Of a DNA stretch of 64,000 nucleotides, positions 44,325-56,837 are shown piece after piece. The translations under genes were made by a program, and so were the position numbers. Every line of letters starts with the position of its first letter. The first letter of the stretch is position 1. Origin of the DNA: Cryptomeria japonica (taxonomy: Eukaryota > Streptophyta > Pinopsida > Cupressales > Cupressaceae); contig NC_081415.1 in assembly GCF_030272615.1 (NCBI RefSeq), positions 378,681,892-378,745,891 of the forward strand. The letters run 5' to 3'. The notes under the pieces were generated by a model, which saw nothing but the letters and a program-made list of their open reading frames with translations, was not told the origin of the DNA and ran no database searches.

Positions 44325-44559
44325 CCAAGCTATCAGATATGGTTACAAATGTCTTTCTCTTTTCATCTTCAACTTTGTAACCATCTCTTCAGACACCATA
44401 TTATTAGCACTCCCATTGTCAATAATCACATTACAACACTTATCCTTACATTTACATCTGGTGCAAAATAAACTCTGCCTCTGATCTAGTTCTTTCACCT
44501 CATTCATTAGGGTTCTCTTGATAACTAGGGCATCCCCCCTTTCAACATCATTTGAAAGT

Positions 44560-45470
44560 TTAGACTAAGGTTCCTCATCTGCATGTGCGACTTGTGCATG
44601 GCCATCATTTCTTCTACCTATCCTCCCTTCACGTTGTGGACATTTGAAGGCTCAACGCCCTTCTTCTCCACACTGGAAACAAGTTCCTCTAAAACCACCT
44701 CTCCCAGACCCTTGTCCAAGCCTTCCTCTTCATCTTCCTCATTGTTCATCATTGTTTTGATTGCGATGGTGATAGAAATTATCACCCTGCTGATTCCGGC
44801 TGGAACTCACATCATCATTTTTCTTCTGATCTTCATTCTTCTTATTCAGCTTCTCTTCAACCTTTAAAGAAAATTGACATGCTTTTCAATACTGGCCATT
44901 CTGACCAAACTCAGCTCCTCTTGAATACTCGGACTTAACCCATTTAGATAATGGGTGACCTTCTCCTGGTTGGCCTCTACATGGCCTATTCTAATAATTA
45001 TCTTGTAAAACTCTTTTGTGTACTCCTTCACAGACTTGTTAACTTGCTTCAAACCTTACAGTTTCTTCAGTAGATTCAACTCATAGTCCATAAGAATGAA
45101 CTGTTTCTTCAACTTATCAACCATGTGATCCCATCTGGTGATCTTTCCCTTTCCTCATTGATTTATGTCTAGCTGGACCTCTTTCAACCAAATATTTGCA
45201 TGACCCTTTAGCTTCATTTTTGCAAAATTTACCTGATCTGGGTCTTCTATCTCCTCATATTCAAAATATTCCTCCAACTCATTAATCCAATCAATTAACT
45301 CTTCTGGGTTCAGATTCCCTGAATAATTTGAAACTTCAATTTTGGGTCTCTTCCCAATCTGAGAAATGGCCCTCAATAATCGAGCCTGATCTTGATCTAT
45401 TGCTTCTTTTGATTCACTTGAGGATGAATCTTCAATCTCTCCTTCATCATCACTTTATCCTCTCCTCAGA
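44560..45470 (-). pseudogene. gag: Gag of the chromovirus-like element
   Basis: Frames 45155-45376 and 44864-45052 carry the Gag core (PEELIDWINELEEYFEYEEI, then FAKMKLKGHANIWLKE; KSVKEYTKEFYKIIIRIGH). A CCHC-type knuckle region follows near 44640-44690. It lies directly after the primer site, as expected. Broken. Confidence 0.7.
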
Positions 45471-45691
45471 TTAAACCCTCTTCTCAACTCTTCTTGCAGT
45501 CATCAATCTATCTCTAGAGGGCTCTCAAACCCTCATTTGCCAAAGCAGTTCTTCTATTAACATTTCTGGCACCAATATTTCTGCCACCATGCATCACTCT
45601 TGGAGTCATCTTGATCATGAGCCCACGAGCACACATCTTGGTATGAAATGCCTCATGTTTGGTGATCTATCCACACACTCAGGAACAACCT

Positions 45692-45703
45692 GCTTTGATA
45701 CCA
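45692..45703 (-). promoter_or_regulatory. Primer-binding site of the chromovirus-like element
   Basis: On the minus strand TGGTATCAAAGC begins two bases after the LTR end CTCATCA. It has one change from the initiator Met tRNA form. Confidence 0.75.
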
Positions 45704-45705
45704 CT

Positions 45706-46556
45706 TGATGAGGGCACAACCCAAGAAATAGAAAAACACAATAAATTGCAATAAAAGAGACACAAGAGACACAAAAAATCTATATTTTATTATTATCTAA
45801 AAACTATCTTCAATACATGCAATTATAAATAAGAGGATTAATCCTCATAGGATGCAATACAATAGTTTATAGAGTTTTTTGGAAAAACCCTTACAATCAA
45901 AAAACACAATTCCCAAAACTCACATCCCAAAAACTAACTCACGAGTTTCGTCAATGAGTCCTAAATAGAGTTTCTCCATCTTGGAGCCAAATTACAATTT
46001 AGTAAATTACCATTTGGTGAACAAATGCTAAAACATTTAATTGGAAATATGAAAATACAGCCAGATTCAAAAATTGAAACTTTTTGAAAAATTGTCCAAC
46101 ATCCGGCAGACATAACTTTTGATCCAAGAATAGGATTTACAAACTATTTGAAGTGTTAGAAATCTCTCTGAGTGTAGAATATTCCTAGAATCCACTCTAC
46201 CAATTCCCATCATTTTCCGTCCCATTTAACACTATTTAATGCCTCAAATCTGACTTGGTAGAAAAAAATTTGGTTTTTCGGGAAATTAAAACTTTAATAA
46301 CTTTCAAATCATTAATTCTTTTGACCTAATTCCTTCGTGAATGTGCTTATTTTTCCTTAATCTTCCAGTAAATTTTGGGCTCCATCCGCCTTCAAATAAA
46401 AAACCTGCTATTTTTAGTAGTTGGCTAGAAAAAGTAGCTTGTCAATTCTGAGAGTTGGAATCTCTTATTTGTCCAAAAGTGTATCCAGAACTGCAAAAAC
46501 ATTAAAGAAAACCAAAACAAAAAGAAAATATTTTTGGGTGATGCAGGATTATCCAT
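45706..46556 (-). repeat. 5' LTR of the chromovirus-like element
   Basis: Starts TGATGAGGGCACAACCC on the plus strand. Its far end is placed near 46556 because coding-like sequence of another origin starts soon after; the exact edge is uncertain with no sister copy. Confidence 0.55.
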
Positions 46557-46571
46557 ACACCACTGGATTCT

Positions 46572-46772
46572 CTTGCATCAGAACACTAGCCATAGGAGTA
46601 GTCAAAAGAATTGAATGATTAACTTGATTATGAGGTTGTGTATAACCCAAGGCTTGAACACAACTCTTCATTAGAATAATATTAGAATCCACAATATGAG
46701 CAATACCACACAAGATGTCAACACCAAGTTTGTCACTTTGAACCATTGTTTTTAATTCTTCAATCAATGGGA
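46572..46772 (-). other. Unidentified coding-like segment between two elements
   Basis: A minus-strand open stretch of about 67 residues (IPLIEELKTMVQSDKLGVDI, then LMKSCVQALGYTQPHNQVNH) lies between the chromovirus-like LTR and the Copia LTR. It is not part of either LTR by position. The composition looks like real protein, but I do not recognise a family. It could be an exon remnant of a host gene or a piece of another element. Its continuation past the Copia element would lie beyond the window. Confidence 0.35.
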
Positions 46773-48069
46773 TGTTGGCAACAATGCAATAAACTGAGAA
46801 CGAGGGGTGAATCAGTTTGCTCAAAATCTCAATGCAACTTAAACCAAAAAATCAGTTTTGATAATTAACAGTTAAAGCATGAAACAACACCACATCAATA
46901 ACACACATAACACCAAAAATTTTGATGTAGAAAACCTAGTTAAGGGAAAAATCATGGTGGGAACCTACCCATAATGAGATAATACCCTGTTAGGAGTAAA
47001 TGTGAATATTACAATGGGGAATGCACATGCATTCAGGCACAATGGCTAGATCTTGTCTCTCAAAATAAGAAACCCAAAAAGGCTACAACCTTTAGGGAAG
47101 GCTCACTTCCTTATAGGAAGTCTCATTGACTTACAAAAACATTTGAAGAATAATATGGATTACATGAACTATGAAAATAGCATCTTCATATGCTTGAATA
47201 CAGTTTCGGTTAAGCACACCATCTGCTCTACAACACTTCTCTCCTTCACACTTTTGAAAGATCAAATCACTTGATCGCACATACAACTCAATCATATACA
47301 TACATCTTACATGATTATTACATTTATTTATACAAGTCATCAACCTCTAAAATATAGGTCAGCTAAACCCTCAATACAAATTACAAGATAATATACTCAC
47401 ACACTACAAAAATACATGCAAACCAAAATCATGTTGGCTAAGACATAGCCTAGACCCAAAACAATACTGCAAACATGCAACACCTCCAATAATTATACCT
47501 CGATCATTCACAATACGCTACAACCACCAAGAATGTCACATAACATGAACAACATCACCGAACAAACAAAATCTTCAATAACTCACATAATAATCAATAC
47601 GGACCACCAATATGCATAGAAAATGATCTAGAGATATTCACAAGCAATGTGAATTATACCACAACAACTCGGATCACTAGAATCATCATCATCTTTCCAT
47701 TGGAGCTCAAAAACACCATCATAATTGACTATCAAACTAAAATATTCACTTGTGGATTTCCAAATCATGAACCAATTGAACTGAAGACACACATCAATGT
47801 ACAAAACACATCCCACACATCTGCAACTAAAGATATTATAATTCTAGAGAAATACAGAGCACAAACTAGAATAACACAAACAACTGATAAACATTCTCAA
47901 TACCAGATCTCATTACTCAATGACAACAAACTAGAAACCCTTTAAACTGCATCAGCTCATCTGCAAAACCAATTCATCCAACCAAACTGCAACACTAAAA
48001 TACACAGAAGAATATGTTCACATTAATGACAACACATCATTCCAAAAATCTTCTCAGCAACATCCAACA
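46773..48069 (-). repeat. 3' LTR of the Sirevirus-like Copia element
   Basis: This 1297-bp stretch starts TGTTGGCAACAATGC and ends ATCCAACA on the plus strand, giving TGTTGG/CCAACA inverted ends. The opening resembles the non-autonomous element's LTR in layout (an AACTGAGAACGAGGGGTGAA block near the start). Short plus-strand frames (47649-47945, 48014-48253) are chance. Confidence 0.75.
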
Positions 48070-48070
48070 A

Positions 48071-48251
48071 TCTCCCCCTTTAACATTGATGGAAACATAT
48101 GAATGTGAAAAACAATCAATGCAAAGAAAGAAATCGACTCACAACAATCTCCCTCAAAATCACAAGAATCATCTCTCCCTTAGACAAAAAAAAAAAATCT
48201 CAAAATGGTCTACTCTCTCACAGAGTTTTTCACATGCTTCTCTCCCCCTTT
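48071..48251 (-). promoter_or_regulatory. Polypurine tract array of the Sirevirus-like element
   Basis: On the minus strand AAAGGGGGAGA occurs at 48071-48081 next to the LTR and again at 48241-48251. Weaker GGGAGA tracts lie between (near 48147 and 48175). This is the same pattern as at 8311-8466. Confidence 0.7.
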
Positions 48252-48439
48252 GAAATCAATGACAAAGGCTCAGGAAAGAAGATTCTCTCCCCATAAATCT
48301 AAGCATTTGAACCAACACTAACTACTCCCTCTAAGTAGCAGCCTCACTCATCAATCTAAATCACAAAATATCTCTGTGAAGTTCACTAGACTGATGCAAA
48401 TCCATGCATCTTAGTTCTCATCAGGAGGGGCCATCATCC
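48252..48439. other. Short non-coding stretch before RNase H
   Basis: This is the sequence between the polypurine array and the end of the pol gene. No feature recognised. Confidence 0.4.
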
Positions 48440-48700
48440 CTAATTTCTCTCTGAGATAATTAAAAGTATCTTTAGGAAGAGGCTTGTAAATATATCTGCA
48501 ATATGTTCCTTTGTAGATACATACTCCAATCTATCTTCTTTCTCATTCACCTTCTCTCTCGAGAAATTAAACTTGATCGATATATGCTTTGTTTTGGAAT
48601 GCAACACTAGATTCTTTGAAATATTGATAGCACTTGAATTATCACAGTATATAGCAATAGGCTCATCATAAATAACTCCTATATCCTTCAACATCTACAT
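48440..48700 (-). pseudogene. pol: Copia RNase H
   Basis: Carries IAIYCDNSSAINISKNLVLH, then SKTKHISIKFNFSREKV, then STKEHIADIFT, the standard end of Copia pol. It lies directly upstream of the 3' untranslated region. Confidence 0.85.
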
Positions 48701-48852
48701 CATCCAAATTACCTGAGTACAATTGCTAGCAGCAACAATGTCTTCAGCCTCTAATAAATAAATAGCATTACGATTCTTACTTTCCCAAGAGACCAACTTC
48801 TTATCCAAAAAGAATGCACCACCTGTAGTAATCTTTTGGTCATCAACATCAC

Positions 48853-49780
48853 CTACCTAATCAGAATATGTAAAAGCATCAAGGTAAAGTCATTATTCTT
48901 AGAATACCACAAACCAAAATCAACTTTCCCTTTCAAATATGTGAATATCCTTTTTATAGAAGTCACATGAGATTCCTTAGGATCATCTTGAAATCTAGCA
49001 ACATGAGATACAACATTCATTATATTAGGTCTAGTCTTAGTCAAATAAAACAAACCACCAATCATAGATCTATATCTGGTCTTATTAGCTTTCAGAGAAT
49101 CCTCATCTTTTCTCAGCTTACATCTAGTCACTATAGGTGTACCAACTAGTTTAGAGTCCTCAAAAAAAAATTTCTTAAACAATTCCTTCACATACTTAGA
49201 CTGTGATATGAAAACAACTTTATCCAACTGAGTAATTTGTAATCCCATAAAGAATTTCATTTCACCAATCATAGGCATTTCAAATTCTTTATGCATCTCT
49301 TTAGCAAATTTCTTACATAGGCAATCATTCCCTCTAAAGATAATGTCATGAACAAAAACTTTAACAATCAAAATGTTATTTTGATCAATCTTGAAATGAA
49401 AATTACTATCAGTAGTACCCTATTGAATCCAAGCTTCACCAAATACTTATCTAATCTAGCATACCAGGCTCTAGGGTCTTGCTTCAATCCATACAATGCT
49501 TTCTTCAACTGGCTAACCATGTCATTTTCATCTGTCGGCTAAAATCCATCTGGTTGCTCAATGTAGACTTCTTCTTCTAATATACCATTTAAGAAAGGTT
49601 GATTTGACATCCATTTGATAAACCTTGAAATATTTGTGAGTAGCATAGGTAAGAAATAATCTAACAGCTTCAATTCTAGATATTAGAGAAAAAGTGTCCT
49701 CATAATCAATTCCTTCCATCTGTGAATAACCTTTACAAACAAGTCTAGCTTTATTCCGAACAACTTTCACCCTGTTCATT
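48853..49780 (-). pseudogene. pol: Copia reverse transcriptase
   Basis: Frame 49558-49779 has KARLVCKGYSQMEGIDYEDT and a KVYQMDVKSTFL block, the N-terminal RT signature. Frame 48853-49371 has VFVHDIIFRGNDC (catalytic palm region), MKFFMGLQITQ and YRSMIGGLFYLTKTRPNI. These are standard Copia RT blocks in order. Decayed. Confidence 0.85.
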
Positions 49781-50270
49781 TAACTTATTCTGAAATACTC
49801 ATTTAGTCCCAATTACATTTTTATCCTTAGGTCTAGGAACAAGAATCCATGTATCATTTTTCCTAATTTGATTTAATTCTACTTCCATAGCTTTAATCCA
49901 ATTTTCATCTTTGCATGCTTCATCAACATTCTGAGGTTCAATCTTAGAAATCAAACAAATTTCTTTATCAAGTCTTCATCACACCTTTACTCTTATCACC
50001 AATACTCTAATTTTTTTAATGATTCAACCTTACATATATTGGGAGTTTTAGGATTTTCTTGAATTTTAGGTTCTTGAACTCTTTCTTCTACATTGGCATG
50101 TGCACCTTCATTCTCAATCTTTTTCAGAGCAATCTAAACTTGCCTTAGGGTCTGTACTTGATTTCCTTTATTTGAACTAGCATCCTGATCATCAAAATCA
50201 TATCTGCAAGATCTAATGTGTCTTACATTACCTTCATCAACCCTCACATTAGCACTTTCAACCATCTTTC
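49781..50270 (-). pseudogene. pol: Copia pol linker between integrase and RT
   Basis: A weakly conserved stretch joins the integrase C-terminus to the RT. It is low-complexity and Glu/Lys/Asn-rich on the minus strand and stop-rich. No separate gene. Confidence 0.5.
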
Positions 50271-51343
50271 TCAATCTTTTATTATGACCAGGTAGGCCTT
50301 AGTTTTAGTAGAGTAACCAAGAAAGATTCCTTCATCACATCTAGCATCAAACTTTCTAAGATCTTCATCTCTTTTGATATACCATTTACTACCAAAAATT
50401 CTAAAATATCTAATACTAGGAGCATGAGAAAAACATAACGCATAAGGAGTCTTACCTGTATCTCCTTTGACATTTACCCAGTTAAGAGTGTATACTACAA
50501 TACTCATAGCTTCTCTTGAAAATATATGTTGAACATTTCCTTCAATCATCATGGTTCTAGCAACTTCTTCAGCTATTCTATTCTTTCTCTCCACAACCTC
50601 ATTCTACTATGGTGTCCTAGGAGCAGATAATTGTCTCTTAACTCCATGATCTTCACAATATGCATTAAACTCATCGGAAGTGAATTCTTCACCTCTATCA
50701 GATCTCAGACACTTGAGTTTCAATCCATTCTCAGTTTCAACTCTAGCCTTGAAAATCTTGAACTTCTCCAACGCTTCAAAATTCTCCCTTAAGAATGTAA
50801 CCCACATCATTCTTGAATAATCATCAATCAACAACATGAAATACCTATCACGCCACAAGATTCTCAGTCTAGAAGGACCACACAGATTAGTACACACAAG
50901 AAATAATCTATTAGAATTATACTATTTTCTATTATAGGTAACTCTTGTTTGCTTCCCTAATTGATATTCCTTACATACTGGATTAGAAGGCTTTAATTAC
51001 TTTGATGGATCTCTCACTTATTGAGTAGAGCTTATCTTAACCATACAATCAAAATTTGCATGACACATCCTTCAATGCCATTAACAACTTTCATCAATCA
51101 AAGAAATCAAACAACTTTTTCCACCAGCATTCAAGTGAAAGATATTACCTTTAGTCTTTGTACCTGATGCAATCTCATTTGTGATTCTTGAATTGCAAGT
51201 TATATCCTTTATCAACCATCTAATCAACAGTCAAAAGATTATTATTTAAACCTTCAACATACAACATATCATCAACATTATGCTTACCATAAAGAGAAAT
51301 AGAGCCTCTACCACGGATTACACAAGCTTTGTTATCACCAAAC
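50271..51343 (-). pseudogene. pol: Copia integrase with GAG-pre-integrase part
   Basis: Frame 50607-50897 has CGPSRLRILWRDRYFMLLID and CLRSDRGEEFTSDEFNAYCE, the first part of the Copia integrase core. Frame 50271-50594 has MERKNRIAEEVARTMM, then RYFRIFGSKWYIKRDEDLRK, the C-terminal region typical of Copia. Upstream to 51343 the zinc-binding and pre-integrase part is decayed. Its upstream neighbour (protease) lies across the inserted element. Confidence 0.85.
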
Positions 51344-51348
51344 CTTAC

Positions 51349-52582
51349 TGTTGGTCCTCACAACTGGAATGGCAACTAGGCAATAAAACATAATTCAGAG
51401 ATTAGATATCTTTGAATAGATATATTTCATGTATCAAAGGCTCATTTACTTATCGACCAGGAATGTAAACTTAAAATGGGCCAATATTGTATGTGCACCA
51501 AGTTCATATCGTAACCATTCTATGTTACTGCAGGAAAGGAAATTTTTTTAAGTAAACATGCAAAATATCAATGAACTAATACTTAATCCAAAGTCAAAAC
51601 TAGAAATCACTCAAACAATTACTACTAAATGATAATGTTCTAGCAAGTGGATACGAACTACTCTTCCGCTGTGGCTGCAGGAACAGACACGTGAACTATT
51701 TCCAGTGGGTACGGGAACAGACAATTGCCAAAACAAGTACTACTGAAGAATGAAAACTAACTGGAAAACATGAAGGATTACTCACCAAGTGGGACCTCTT
51801 GAGTGAGCATATCTAGAACTTTCAAATTACAATTGTTAAGCTTTTAAAATCAAATTGATCTCTTTATTCCATTTTGATTGTGAAAATACATAAAATACCA
51901 GAAGACTGAGTATTACAAATATGATGGTCATTCTCCAATATCCTCGAGAGGAGAGAAAAACCCCTTTATTTATAAGGAAGCTTATAACAGATTCCTAACT
52001 GATCAACCACATTCCTATGGAATAGGTGAACAAGATTCATTAAACAAAAGAATAAGAAGTCAGCGCAGGAAAACATAACAACATCTGTCCTGCAGCTGAG
52101 AAAATATAGCATAACTGTCTTCCTAGATCTAAGCTCCACCAAGAACAGTTATAAATGTCCCATAAATCATTCTACTGAAGAACCGGTTAAGTGGCTTCAA
52201 TCTCCCTCATTACTACTTTTCTTTGACTAGGTCTGCATTGTAGCTATATACTTGGTGCTTCTTTAAACCTCCACTTAGTCTTTCATTCTCCATTGTTGAT
52301 CCTACATCATGATATTAATACGCACAACAAAAATGTGTATATACTAATGCTAACATGATATAATTGAAACCATACTTAAGATTGATTTTAGATATTTGCA
52401 TAGATAAATCATTTAAAAACCATTATATGACAACCTTAAGTATAAGTCAAATCAGTTTCAGAAACACTTGAAAGGTATCAACTAGGAGAGTATCCTGATC
52501 CAAATGTCATCTAATCACAAGACCTATGCAGGAGTATTATAACAAAAATCTATCAAAATAGGGCCATTATTTAGGCTCATCA
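51349..52582 (-). repeat. 3' LTR of the Athila-like element
   Basis: This 1234-bp repeat aligns with 61255-62483. The left 400 bases are clearly more diverged (about 10%) than the right 300 bases. It has TG...CA ends on the plus strand. Confidence 0.92.
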
Positions 52583-52596
52583 TCTCCACCTAACCT
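52583..52596 (-). promoter_or_regulatory. Polypurine tract of the Athila-like element
   Basis: AGGTTAGGTGGAGA on the minus strand lies directly next to the 3' LTR. Confidence 0.65.
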
Positions 52597-52619
52597 ATCT
52601 TCTTGTTGATCCTCCAGCA

Positions 52620-55150
52620 TCAGGAAAATTTTGAATTCAGGCATTGATTTTGAAATTGCCAGGAGTAACCTGCCCAGAACCTCCTGCAGACAAACTCTAG
52701 TAGAATCCTTTCATTTTCTCCAATCTCATCCACCTGGTATGTTCTGCTGCTTCACTGTATGGTGGATCATTATCCTTGCATCCCATCAATGGCCATAGGA
52801 GGATTGGAGGCTGAAAAATGAGAGGCAACCAATGTCTTCCCTTTGTTCTTCCCAAGTGCATATATTTGGGTGCCCTCTTCAGTGTTGCATGGTATTTTTG
52901 AATGGAGTGTGTCTTAGATTGCCTCAACTCATCTGGAAGACTATTCCAACATTGGACCAAATTTCCTATTGCTACTTGTTCTTCCCTTCGAGCCATTTGT
53001 TCATATTCTTTATACACCTCCTCTCTTAAGGGTAGAATATCTTTTGCAAAATCTGGCCTATATACAATCTTTTGCTAGTCAAAATAAAGTCTTTTAGGTT
53101 CTCATGATTCAGCCCCTAATGTCAGTGAAAGGTCAAGTTCTTCCTTTACATGTACCTGAAACTACTCTCCTCTTGCTATTTCATTCTGCATCCATGACAT
53201 GAGAGCTCTCAATTGGATATCTCCAATGTAGAGGAGAGGGTTCCAATCAACATCATCTGGAACAACATAGTTATGTAAATAAAATTCATAGAGTAAATTC
53301 TTAATGGCTGTAGGAGATGTCTGATAAATATTGTAGAATTCCTCAGGTGTTTTCAATGAGGGACATAGATACCTGACAATTCTCATCATCTGGAAACTGA
53401 TATGCTATTCTTTTAAATACAGAGAATAAACATGAGGAGGTTCTCAGCATTGCATTAGTTGTGGTACCATAGTGGCTACTGTTTCCACCCTAGTTTTAAG
53501 CTAAGCAATTTCCTCCTCTTTTTGTTCAATAATTTTCTTTTGTCGGTCGATTATCATCTGCATTTTTACCTTTTCCAATTCCCACTCCTGGTAAAGGGCA
53601 AGTGCCACTGCATGGCTGGTAAGAGAAGTAGGTGGTCTATGAATAGGTACCCTAGGTTTCATCTTTTCAACTTTTCTCCCTGCTTCAATAACTTGTTCTA
53701 CAACGGATGCTAATAAGCTATCCAGCCTTTCAAAACCTACTTCTCCCTGCATCTGCTCAATGTTCTATAGTTCTTTCTCTTCATGCAGCTACGGTTCTTT
53801 CTCTTCATGTAGCTATATTTCTTGTTCCCTTTGGAGTTCCCTTGGTGGAGAAGGAGGAACATCATTGTGAGGTGGACTGTGTCGCTCTTGTTCTGGAGAA
53901 TCAACCAGAATGGTAACATTTGGCTCCACTGATTGATCTTGATTTCTAATCTTTTTCTGGAGCCTACCACTACTTCTCTAAGATTTCACTTTAGCGACTA
54001 CAGGACTACTTCCTATAGCTAACTCCTCAACCACTTAAGTGGTTATATGAGAAACTATTTTTATAACTTTCCTTTTCTTGGCCACAGGAGAGGGTATATT
54101 CTCACTTTCATTTTTCTCTTCCTTCTTTTCTATGTCAATGTGTTTTCCTTTGCCTTTTTCCTTTTGTATGGCAGCCCTAGTTTTTATTAGGCTTTAGGAA
54201 GGAATCCCTACTGTAGATTTTTCTTATAAGGGTTCCTCTGCTGCAGGAACATTTTGTTCTGATGATATTCTAGAGGATGAGGGTTCAATAGGGGAGCTAG
54301 GTTTTTCAAGATTTTCTAAATTTTCTTTTTCTTGAGATGGAAGTGGTTCCTCTAAACCCACATTTTCTACCCTAAACCTTCTAATTTCAACAAATTCATA
54401 CCAAGACATTGGAGAGACATCTCTTAAAGATCTTTCAACCAATAGCTTGATTAGGGAATGATGAGAAACAAAGTGAGGCCTACCTTTCTAGGTTTCTGCT
54501 GCGCTTATAGAAATATGGTTGTACAATATGTTTGGAACATTCATCCTTCTCTCATGGCATAGATGACTCAAAAGCTTGAAATGATGGGAATGCAGACATG
54601 AAAACCTTCCTTCATAGGTTAAATACTTCAAAACATATAATTCTACAACTCTCCATTCAGGCATAAGAGATTCTCACCTAGCTCCCTATCTATCTATTAC
54701 TAAGGGTGGGTCTCCCTTCCATATAAACTCTACTCTTGCACTCCGTGCATCCTTAGATTCTAGGTACTTTTCTCATCTATTGGCAACCTAATTACTTCTG
54801 CAATACATTCCTCTATCACCACAACTCTCAAACCTTTTACCTGGGCTTCTCCATCTAAAAGTGTGCGGGTAAATTCCCTTGCAATTTTCTCATTAAAATC
54901 AGTCAGCTTCATAAAATAATCCAGCCACCCACTGTTGCGGAATATTGGCTCACAATCTTGGTCCTAAAGAAGGAATTCATGAACTGCCGGCTCATGACGA
55001 ACAAGTGGACCTCCCATTGCAGTGATAACACTTTCTACTCTCTAATGGCATAAATTTGTCCAATTTCTACAACTGAAATATACTCAATATACTCTTACTT
55101 GGTCAGAACCCAGCTGCAATCTAAAATAACTCTAGGCAAACAGAAGGACA
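52620..55150 (-). pseudogene. Unknown coding remnant in env position of the Athila-like element
   Basis: Downstream of integrase on the same strand there are several open pieces. Near 54780-55010 these include QDCEPIFRNSGWLDYFMKLT, NEKIAREFTRTLLDGEAQVK and VVVIEECIAEVIRLP. Further down are an acidic Ser/Pro/Glu-rich part (54224-54442), a coiled coil (53501-53752) and two more pieces (53162-53389; 52697-53017, with LVQCWNSLPDELRQSK). No signal peptide or transmembrane segment typical of an envelope is evident. The F-x(n)-I-x-LP pattern recalls the uncharacterised plant retroelement protein family seen at 10966-11754. Function unknown; broken, with several breaks. Confidence 0.55.
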
Positions 55151-55600
55151 TAATACAAAATATCACTTCAAACTAAAAATTTGAAAAATTAAAATGCAAT
55201 CTAGGATGACATAAGAATTATCTGCTAGACTAATTATTAGCGTACTCCCCCCCCCAACCTAAGGTTGAACATGTGTCCACACATGTGGAGGAGGACTGAA
55301 AAAGGACACTATGCAAAATATCATAATGATAGTTAATATGGTTTAATTATATACATGCAACAAAAATAAATACACACGAGTGTACCTGACATCACACGAT
55401 AATGACTACAGCTGAAGACATTGAATCGTCATGCATGGAAAATGAGGTGGAAATGGATGAAGTGAGTGGAAAGAAATGAGTGAATACGGAATGGAATATT
55501 TATTGCATAGAAATGTAGTTCCTATAGATATGGAAGTCTTTATTATGAGCATGCAGTAAAAATTTAGGATGGAGAGGTAACGACAAAGGCGTCGCCAGTT
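55151..55600. other. Spacer between integrase and the 3' coding remnant
   Basis: AT-rich sequence with a C run (about 55246-55254) and a CATGTGTCCACACATGTGG inverted repeat near 55270. The latter is an 8-base-arm hairpin. No coding. Confidence 0.45.
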
Positions 55601-56834
55601 GCTGCAGGAATCTTGACATTTTCAGCTATGGAGAACTGCTATAGAAATTCCCCCTTGCTAAGAGGCTTATGGTACAGGTGCAAATGATGACCATTGACTA
55701 ACAATTTAAATTTGACAGGATCAATTGTGGATAATCGGACGACACCATTAGAGAATGTTTCAACTATCTCATAAGGTCCTAGCCATCATGTCTGTAATTT
55801 TCCCAACTTATCTTTATACCTTGAATCATAGAGAAGGGCCCAATCACCTAGCTTGAATGATTTATCTTTGATATAGCAATCATACCACTTCATGCACTAA
55901 TTTGAACTGATTCGGTGTGCTACAGGGCTAACTTTATTATCTCATCTAAGGCATTAAGCTGCAGGAGCCTTTCCTCTTCTGTTGTAGAAAGAGTCATATC
56001 CAAGGCAATGGTTGTTCTCATGGCTTTATGCTCAAATTCCATAGGCATCATTGCTTTTATCCCATATACCATTTCAAAGGGTGTAAACCCCGTTGTGGTT
56101 TTCCAAGTGGTTCTATAAGCCCATATTGCTTCAAATAACCTGCTAGACCAATCCTTGGGGTTAAGAGCTACTGTTTTGGTCAATATTGATTCAAGGTCCC
56201 TGTTAGTGATCTATGCTTGTCCATTATCCTGAGGATGATAGGGAGTGGATTTTCTATGCCTTACATTGTATTCATTAACTAGGGTGATAATCAAAGTGGA
56301 AGTGAATTGTGCCCCTTGATTTGTTACAATTTCTCTAGGAACTCCATACCAAGTGAAGATCTCTTCATATAAAAATTATGCTACCTTATTATCCCTTGCA
56401 TGCTTGAATTCTTTGACCTCTACCCACTTCGTGACATAGTCGGTACAAACAAGAATGTATGACCGACCATTTGATGATGGATTAATTTTCCAAACAAAGT
56501 CTAAGGCCCATTTATCAAATGGTGTAACAACCACCTAGGGGTGTAAAGGCATTTCATCAGACCGAGTTGGTCTTCCCATTCTCTGACATTTGTCACATTT
56601 CCTAGTATATTTGACTGCATCCTTGTGCAAGGTTGGCAAATAATACCCTATAGTCAATATCTTGAGAGTTGTTCTTTTGGCAACAAAGTGACCTCCACAA
56701 GGCTCATCATGAAAGGCATTAAGTATATCATATGTCTCATCTTCTCTAACATAGCGCCTCATAACTTGATCTGGTCCTGTATAAAATAAACAATCTTCTA
56801 TCCATGAGAAGTTAAAACTCTTTTCTACTAGCAA
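55601..56834 (-). pseudogene. pol: Integrase of the Athila-like element
   Basis: Frame 56535-56834 carries the zinc-binding domain (FHDEPCGGHFVAKRTTLKIL, then YTRKCDKCQRMG). Core motifs are readable across 55920-56530, ending in WSSRLFEAIWAYRTTWKTTT and GFTPFEMVYGIKAMMP. A C-terminal part continues to about 55600. Standard Gypsy layout. Decayed. Confidence 0.85.
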
Positions 56835-56837
56835 CCT

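Larger units (their letters stand above)
43085..46556 (-). mobile_element. Truncated Ty3/Gypsy, chromovirus-like
   Basis: On the minus strand an LTR (from 45706), an initiator-Met-type primer site, gag, protease and the first half of RT are present. RNase H, integrase and the 3' LTR are absent, so the element is truncated near 43085. RT wording ([13 protein letters not shown]-like, with [19 protein letters not shown]) and Gag wording (NPEELIDWINELEEYFEYEE) fit chromovirus-like Gypsy, but no chromodomain can be checked. Broken, with roughly ten breaks; age cannot be estimated without a second LTR. Confidence 0.75.

Noticed and set aside
52620-55150. Classical retroviral envelope gene
   Set aside because: Position fits but no signal peptide, furin-like site or transmembrane segment could be seen; kept as unknown coding.
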